Origin: JBEIFW01 sp046081125
GTDB taxonomy: Bacteria > Actinomycetota > Acidimicrobiia > Acidimicrobiales > Ilumatobacteraceae
Assembly: GCA_046081125.1 (NCBI GenBank)
Contig: JBJTVH010000024.1
Span: 1-46,590, forward strand
Length of the DNA stretch: 46,590 nucleotides
Direction of reading: 5' to 3'
Position numbers and translations under genes: made by a program. Under the pieces are notes generated by a model, which was not told the DNA's origin, did not search any database, and saw only the letters and a program-made list of their open reading frames with translations. Position 1 is the first letter of the stretch; each line of letters opens with the position of its first letter. Positions 41,845 through 46,590 of the stretch are shown here, piece after piece.

Positions 41845-42584
41845 GACGTGCCCTGCCCGAGGCCCAGGAGGCGGGCCAGCGTGTCGCCCTCCACCTTGGC
41901 CCGATCGGCGGGATCGGGGATCGCGCGGGCGATCTTCAGCCGTTCGAGGTCCATGTGGCTGGCCGGCCAGTCGGTGCCCATCACGATCTTGTCGGGCCCG
42001 AGGCGGTCGTAGGCGGTCTTGACCTCGAGCATCTGCGTCGAGGACGTCTCCAGGAAGATGTTCGGGGTGCGCGACGCCACGAGGATGGCCTCGGTGGTGT
42101 TCCACACGGTGCCCATGTGCGCGATGAGCGTCGGCACGCCGGGGAAACCGCGGGCGATCTCCTCCATGCCGAGCGGCGCGCAGAACGCGTCGTCGAGGGC
42201 GTTGAACAGCACGGCGAGACCGGCCTGCTCGCACGCCCGGAACACCGGGTCGAGCAGCCCGTGGTCGCACACGTGGTACCCGTGCATCGTCGGGTGGAGC
42301 TTGATGCCGACCAGGCCGATCTCGGCGCACCGCTGCACCTCGTCGACGGCGTCGGCCTTGCGAGGATCGACGACCCCGAAACCGAAGATCCGGTCCGGGT
42401 ACCGCCGCACGCAACCGGCGATGTAGTCGTTGTCGGGCAACTGGCCGAGCGAGGTGGCCATCGCCCTGTCGACCCCGCCGGCGTCCATCACTGCGATCAG
42501 GTGCTCGACGGAGAACTCGTCGCCACCGAGGTAGTCGGAGGCGTTGTCGACCACCCAGGTGTTGTTGTACGCGTCGAGGATCAC
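41841..42584 (-). CDS. Amidohydrolase-2 family protein, tandem copy A
   Basis: TIM-barrel protein of 247 aa, the same length as its neighbour at 42581 and similar along the whole length (shared LHPTMHGYHVCDHGLLDPVF, DDAFCAPL, MGTDWP). In this family strand 1 normally carries HxH; here it reads DAYNNTW. The usual strand-5 His is N128 (LFNALDD). H156 (LIAHMGTVW) and D205 (VMGTDWP) are kept. Half the metal ligands are therefore replaced. The conserved H-rich loop LHPTMHGYHVCDHG could supply others. GTG start overlaps the neighbour's stop as GTGA. Confidence 0.85.
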   Translation of the reverse strand: MILDAYNNTWVVDNASDYLGGDEFSVEHLIAVMDAGGVDRAMATSLGQLPDNDYIAGCVRRYPDRIFGFGVVDPRKADAVDEVQRCAEIGLVGIKLHPTMHGYHVCDHGLLDPVFRACEQAGLAVLFNALDDAFCAPLGMEEIARGFPGVPTLIAHMGTVWNTTEAILVASRTPNIFLETSSTQMLEVKTAYDRLGPDKIVMGTDWPASHMDLERLKIARAIPDPADRAKVEGDTLARLLGLGQGTS

Positions 42585-43324
42585 GACCGCTCCCCGATCC
42601 CGAGCAGGCGCCCGAGCGTGCCGCCGGTGACCGTCGCGAGGTCGGCCTCGTCGGGGATGGCCTTGCGCAGCTTGAGCAGTTCGAGCTCGAAGTCGAAGCA
42701 CGGCCAGTCGGTGCCCATGACCATCTTGTCCGGGCCCACCATCCGGTACATGGTGTCGACGTCGATGAGCTGCGTGGCCGACGTCTCGAGGTAGAGGTTC
42801 GAGGTCCGACCGGCCACGAGGATCGCCTCCATCACGTTCCAGATCGCGCCGGAATGGGCGATGAGCGTCGGCACCGTCGGGAAGTTGCGCGCGATCTCCT
42901 CGATCGACAGCGGCGCACAGAACGCGTCGTCGAGCGCGTTCACCAACACGACGAGGCCCAACTCGGCTGCGAGGTCGAACACCGGGTCGAGTAGGCCGTG
43001 GTCGCACACGTGGTACCCGTGCATCGTCGGGTGGAGCTTGAGCGCCTTCATCCCCGGGTGACCGGCGAAGGCCCGGATGGTGTCGAGCGCGTCGGCCTTG
43101 CGCGGATCGGCCTGCCCCATCCCGACGAACCGGTCGGGGAACCGGGCGCAGGCATCGATGAGGTACTGGTTGTCGATCATCTGCCCGAGCCCGGTGATGA
43201 CCGCCATGTCCACCCCTTGCGCGTCCATGACGGCCAGCAGCGCCTCGGCCGTGCGGGGGGTGTGGGTCAGGTAGTCGGACGAACCGGCCGTCCCCCACAC
43301 ACAGTTGTAGGCGTCGATGATCAC
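42581..43324 (-). CDS. Amidohydrolase-2 family protein, tandem copy B
   Basis: Paralogue of copy A with the same 247-aa length and the same ligand changes: DAYNCVW instead of HxH, N129 (LVNALDD) instead of the strand-5 His, with H157 (LIAHSGAIW) and D206 (VMGTDWP) kept. The start GTG 43324 is preceded by GGAG at a short distance. It is the first of the pair, 19 nt after the GGT-like gene. The pair probably forms a hetero-oligomer or acts on two related substrates (inference). Confidence 0.85.
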   Translation of the reverse strand: MIIDAYNCVWGTAGSSDYLTHTPRTAEALLAVMDAQGVDMAVITGLGQMIDNQYLIDACARFPDRFVGMGQADPRKADALDTIRAFAGHPGMKALKLHPTMHGYHVCDHGLLDPVFDLAAELGLVVLVNALDDAFCAPLSIEEIARNFPTVPTLIAHSGAIWNVMEAILVAGRTSNLYLETSATQLIDVDTMYRMVGPDKMVMGTDWPCFDFELELLKLRKAIPDEADLATVTGGTLGRLLGIGERS

Positions 43325-43343
43325 AATGCTCCTTGGTCGGGGT

Positions 43344-45092
43344 TCAGCGCCCGGCCGCGTAGGCGGCCCGGCGGGGGTCGGCACCGGCGTCGAGGGCGCC
43401 GTCGGGTCGCAGCCGGACGAGCGCGACGCTCCCGGCGTCGAACTCCCAGTCCGGCCAGTCCTGCACACGGTGCCCGCGCCGTTCGAGATCGGCACGGACC
43501 GACTCGGCGATGCGCCCTTCGACGCACACCTGGCCCTCGAGCTCACCGTGCGGGTGGAACGAGTTCGGGAACGTGAGCGCACAGACCCGCGGGGCCTCGA
43601 CGGCCTGCTGCGGGGTGAGCCAGTGGTCGTGCGCGCCCACGATCACCTGCAGCATCGCCTGCACGATCACGTCCCCGCCCGGGCACGACAGGGCCCACGG
43701 GTTCCCCGCGCCGTCGAGGGCGATCGCCGGGGCCGGGGTGATGCGCGGCCGGCGGCCGGGCCCGAGCGCCGCCGGGTGGTCCGGGTCCAGGCGGCTCTGG
43801 ATCCCCCGTGGGGACACCACGAACCCCAGACCGGGACACACCGGGCCGAAGGCGAGCGTGTCGCTCGGCGCGACCGAGAACGCATTGCCGGCGGCGTCCA
43901 CGACGGACAGGTGGGTCGTGGAGCGCACGCCGTCACCACCGAGGTTCGGCAGTGTGGCGTCGGGGCGGATGCGAGCGGCGAGGGTCTCGGCATGGGCGTC
44001 GGACAGCAGCCGTTCGAGCGGCACTGCGACATGGGCCGGATCGCCGTAGTGCCGCTCGCGGTCGGCGGCCGCCAGCGTGAAGGCCTCGATGATCACGTGG
44101 AGCAACTCGGCCGAGCCGGGCCGGAGGCCGGCGAGGTCGAACCGCTCGAGGATCGCCAACGCCTGCAACAGCATCGGGCCCTGGCTCCAGGTCGAGGTCG
44201 TCGACACGGTCAACCCGTGGTAGCGGCGCGACGGCGCCGGGGCCACCTCGGCGCGGTAGGTGGCGAGATCCTCGAGGGTCAGGAAGCCGCGGTGCTCGCC
44301 GACCCAGTCGACCATGGTGCGGGCGATCTCGCCCTCGTAGAACCGGGCCCGGGCGGCCTCGATGCCGCCGATGCGATCGGTCACGCCGCCCGCTGCCTCC
44401 ACCAGTGCCCCGAGACTGCGGGCAAGGTCGGGTTGGCGCAGCACCGTCCCTACCGGCGGCGGCGCGCCGTCGGGCCAGAAGACCGCCGTCGTCGAGGGCC
44501 ACTGCCGGAACGTGCGCCCGAACACCTCGAGCCCGGCAGCGACGACGGCATCGAGCGCAAAACCGTCCGCCGCAAGCTCCCAGGCCGGTCGGGCCAGGTC
44601 GTCGAAGCGCCACGTCCCGCCGTGGGCCAGCGCCGCGAGCCAAGCAGCCGGCGAACCCGGCACCACGGCCGGTGCGACGCCGGGCGGCATCGCGGTCCCG
44701 TGCCGGGCGACGTAGGCCTCGATCGATGCCGTTGCGCTCCAGGGCCCGACCCCGCCGACCGACCACACCGTCGGTTCACCGGCCCGACGGAGCACGATCG
44801 GGGCGATGCCGCCGAGGCTGCACATGTCGCCGTTCACGACGGTCAGCGCCAAACCGCCGGCGACGCCGGCGTCGATGGCGTTGCCCCCGGCCTCGAGCAC
44901 GTTGGCCGCCACCTGCGCGGCGATCGGGTGGCCGGCGACGACCAGGCCGCGGGTGCCGCGAAGTGTCGGGCGCATGCTCTCCGGCGACGGGAACACCGAC
45001 GGCGCCAGTTCGCGACCGGCGTCGGATCGACCGCCGCCGGGTCCACCGATCCCGAACGGGCTGAACGTGGCCGTCGGTCCGTCCTCGGTCAC
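43344..45092 (-). CDS. Gamma-glutamyltranspeptidase-family hydrolase without signal peptide
   Basis: Ntn-hydrolase (582 aa) that matures by autocleavage. The nucleophile is T392 in RSTTHLSVVDAAGN, matching the E. coli GGT TTHYSVVD. GHPIAAQVAANVLEAGGNAIDAG and GGDVIVQAMLQVIV are further family motifs. The N-terminus is Gly/Pro-rich and not an export signal, so the enzyme is cytosolic, unlike classical periplasmic GGT. Relatives of this kind include oxamate amidohydrolase HpxW (family knowledge), so it may cleave an amide rather than glutathione. GTG start overlaps the permease stop as GTGA. Part of the amine/amide operon. Confidence 0.87.
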   Translation of the reverse strand: MTEDGPTATFSPFGIGGPGGGRSDAGRELAPSVFPSPESMRPTLRGTRGLVVAGHPIAAQVAANVLEAGGNAIDAGVAGGLALTVVNGDMCSLGGIAPIVLRRAGEPTVWSVGGVGPWSATASIEAYVARHGTAMPPGVAPAVVPGSPAAWLAALAHGGTWRFDDLARPAWELAADGFALDAVVAAGLEVFGRTFRQWPSTTAVFWPDGAPPPVGTVLRQPDLARSLGALVEAAGGVTDRIGGIEAARARFYEGEIARTMVDWVGEHRGFLTLEDLATYRAEVAPAPSRRYHGLTVSTTSTWSQGPMLLQALAILERFDLAGLRPGSAELLHVIIEAFTLAAADRERHYGDPAHVAVPLERLLSDAHAETLAARIRPDATLPNLGGDGVRSTTHLSVVDAAGNAFSVAPSDTLAFGPVCPGLGFVVSPRGIQSRLDPDHPAALGPGRRPRITPAPAIALDGAGNPWALSCPGGDVIVQAMLQVIVGAHDHWLTPQQAVEAPRVCALTFPNSFHPHGELEGQVCVEGRIAESVRADLERRGHRVQDWPDWEFDAGSVALVRLRPDGALDAGADPRRAAYAAGR

Positions 45093-45883
45093 GATTCCCC
45101 CTTGCTCCACCGCACCAGCACCCGCTCCACGGCGGCCATGGCTGCGAAGAACCCGAGCGACAGGCTCGAGGCGACGATGACCACCGACCACAGCAGCGGC
45201 AGGTCGCGCAGCGCCGCGGCGTTGGTGAGCAGGTAGCCGAGCCCCTGGGTGCCGGTCAGCCACTCGGCCAGCATCGCCCCGAGCACTGCGACGGCGGCCG
45301 CCGATCGCAACCCGGCGAACAGGAACGGCACCGTCACCGGGAATCGGGCGTAGCGGAACGCCTGCGGGAGCGAGGCCCCGCACACACGCAGCAGTTCGCG
45401 CATCTCCGGGGTCAGCGCCCGGAGCCCACGAGCGGTGTTCACGAGCACCGGGAAGAAGCTCACGATGGTGACGCACACGATGCTCGTGGCGAGGCCACGG
45501 CCGGCGATCAAGGTGATCAACGGCGCAACGGCGACGATCGGGATGCTGCGGAACGTGACGGCCATCGGCAGCAGCGCCCGTTCGGCAGCCGGCGACGTGA
45601 CGAACACGACGGCGAGCGCCACGGCGAACCCGGTGGCGACGGCGGTCCCGGCGACGGTCTCCCACAGGGTCACGAGCGCGTGATCGGCAAGGGTGGCGCG
45701 GGACTCCCACAGCTTGGACAACGTCGTGCCGGGACCCGGCATGAAGTACGGCGCGACGTCGAACACGGTGAGCACCGCCCACCACCCGCCGAGAACGACG
45801 GCGACCACCGCCGCGAAGGTCGAAAGGCGCCGGACCACCTGCAGCCCCAACCGATCTCCGGCATTGCGGACCGCGGCGGTCAC
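45089..45883 (-). CDS. ABC transporter permease, NitT/TauT (SsuC-like) family
   Basis: Membrane subunit of an importer (264 aa, about six helices). N-terminal WWAVLTVFDVAPYFMPGPGTTL precedes the core; the EAA-like loop is EMRELLRVCGASLPQAFRYARFP. Relatives import sulfonates, nitrate, HMP or similar small molecules. GTG 45883 overlaps the stop of the next permease gene as GTGA. Its ATPase and binding protein are not in the window and are expected past the right edge. Confidence 0.9.
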   Translation of the reverse strand: MTAAVRNAGDRLGLQVVRRLSTFAAVVAVVLGGWWAVLTVFDVAPYFMPGPGTTLSKLWESRATLADHALVTLWETVAGTAVATGFAVALAVVFVTSPAAERALLPMAVTFRSIPIVAVAPLITLIAGRGLATSIVCVTIVSFFPVLVNTARGLRALTPEMRELLRVCGASLPQAFRYARFPVTVPFLFAGLRSAAAVAVLGAMLAEWLTGTQGLGYLLTNAAALRDLPLLWSVVIVASSLSLGFFAAMAAVERVLVRWSKGES

Positions 45884-46590
45884 ACCGCACCGTCCGCGAC
45901 CGAGTGGTCCCACCGCACGACGAACCGCTCGACCACCGAGGCCACGGCGTAGAACCCGACGGCGAGCAGCGCAGCGGTGAGGATCGTCAGCCAGGTCTGC
46001 GCCACGTTGAAGCCGAACAGGGCGTTGGTCATCATCTGGCCGAGCCCGCGGGTCCCGCCACCACCGCTCCACTCGGCGATGATCGCCCCGAGCACCGCGG
46101 CCGCAGCCGCCGCCTTCAAGCCGGCGAAGACGAACGGCAGCGACGACGGCAGCGCCAGCAGCCGGAAGCGCTGGAACCGTCCGGCGGCCAACTGCACGAA
46201 CAGCTCCTCGGCCCGGGCGTCGGTCGCCCGCAGGCCCTGCACGCAGCCGACCAGGATGGGGAACACCCCGGCCAGCGCGGCGACGGCGGTGCGGACGGCG
46301 TCGCCTCGGTCGAGCCACAGCACGAGCACCGGGGTGAGCGCAATCAGCGGGATCGACGACACGACCACGGCGCTCGAGTAGACGAGCCCGGCCACCCGGG
46401 GCACGAGCACGGCGACGAGCGCCAGCGCGAATGCGACGGCCGCCGCAACCAGAAATCCCTTGACCGCAGCGATGATCGTCGGCTCCGCATGGAACCAGAG
46501 CGTCTCGTGGCGCCGCTCGAACTCGTCCCACACCGCGCTCGGCGCAGCGACGCTGACGGGGAGCCGACCGGTCACGGCCGCCCACTCCCA
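45880..46590 (-). CDS. ABC transporter permease, NitT/TauT family (5' end beyond window)
   Basis: Second permease of the same family. The EAA-like loop is ARAEELFVQLAAGRFQRFRLLALP, and VLGAIIAEWSGGGGTRGLG follows. A GTG at 46575 would give 231 aa, but upstream in-frame codons WEWAAV continue into VTGRLPVSVAAPSAVW, which lines up with WWAVLTVFDVAPYFMPGPGTTL of the neighbour. The first helix is therefore cut off by the window edge and 237 codons are seen. The two permeases probably form a heterodimeric channel. Confidence 0.88.
   Translation of the reverse strand, partial: WEWAAVTGRLPVSVAAPSAVWDEFERRHETLWFHAEPTIIAAVKGFLVAAAVAFALALVAVLVPRVAGLVYSSAVVVSSIPLIALTPVLVLWLDRGDAVRTAVAALAGVFPILVGCVQGLRATDARAEELFVQLAAGRFQRFRLLALPSSLPFVFAGLKAAAAAAVLGAIIAEWSGGGGTRGLGQMMTNALFGFNVAQTWLTILTAALLAVGFYAVASVVERFVVRWDHSVADGAV

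Noticed and set aside
46572..46590. GTGA at the right edge, suggesting a gene ending ...GSGRP-stop and a permease start at 46575
   Set aside because: Upstream in-frame residues WEWAAV align with the first helix region of the neighbouring permease, so the permease more likely continues past the window. The GTGA is then coincidental.
1..46590. tRNA, rRNA, CRISPR or riboswitch
   Set aside because: I found no cloverleaf with T-loop, no repeat-spacer pattern and no recognised riboswitch core on reading both strands; a weak one could be missed without covariance search.

Overview
The window is very GC-rich, densely packed bacterial DNA with many GTG starts and 4-nt start/stop overlaps. The order comM-dprA-xerC-whiG-lytM-rpsB-tsf-pyrH-frr-cdsA-dxr-rseP is the actinobacterial housekeeping arrangement. 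The catabolic repertoire (SCP-x thiolase with DUF35, several acyl-CoA ligases and enoyl-CoA hydratases, Rieske oxygenase) fits a free-living Actinomycetota, plausibly an Acidimicrobiia relative. That placement is inference. No rRNA, tRNA, CRISPR array or insertion sequence was seen, and no gene-free stretch exceeds 300 bases.

Layout: (1) 1-11451, all minus strand: comM, dprA, xerC, a WhiG/FliA sigma factor, a degenerate LytM protein, then the translation, lipid and isoprenoid block rpsB-tsf-pyrH-frr-cdsA-dxr-rseP, cut by the left edge just before the rseP LDG motif. (2) 11567-19600: a lipoprotein, RarD, a thiolase/DUF35 pair, an M16-like protein without a zinc motif, a NUDIX hydrolase, and a Rieske oxygenase/enoyl-CoA hydratase/TetR operon. 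(3) 19728-33514: three plus-strand cassettes of one secreted-protein family, here called the C-x8-C family. Each has a large exported protein with repeated Cys-x8-Cys units and a small two-cysteine, membrane-anchored partner. Cassettes 1 and 2 are intact. Cassette 3 is a frameshifted, internally deleted relic. Minus-strand acyl-CoA genes (PuuD-like amidase, hydratase, two ligases, alpha/beta hydrolase) and a plus-strand cupin lie between cassettes 1 and 2. (4) 33489-46590, minus strand: a PrpE-type acyl-CoA synthetase, a topaquinone copper amine oxidase, a GntR regulator, and a tightly overlapping operon with an S1P-lyase-like PLP enzyme, a CodA-like amidohydrolase, an M20 peptidase, two tandem amidohydrolase-2 proteins, a gamma-glutamyltranspeptidase homologue without signal peptide, and two ABC permeases. 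The last permease runs off the right edge.

How they work together: region 1 supports translation, envelope lipid and isoprenoid synthesis, and DNA uptake or processing. Region 4 looks like an import-and-dismantle route for an amine or amide nitrogen compound: NitT/TauT-type permeases bring the substrate in, amide-bond hydrolases open it, the PLP enzyme cleaves or decarboxylates it, and the amine oxidase deaminates the product under GntR control. The substrate is unknown. The most novel item is the C-x8-C family in region 3. A second cross-cutting signal is TANNNT boxes, often exactly TACCGT, 6-9 nt upstream of start codons, which suggests leaderless transcription.
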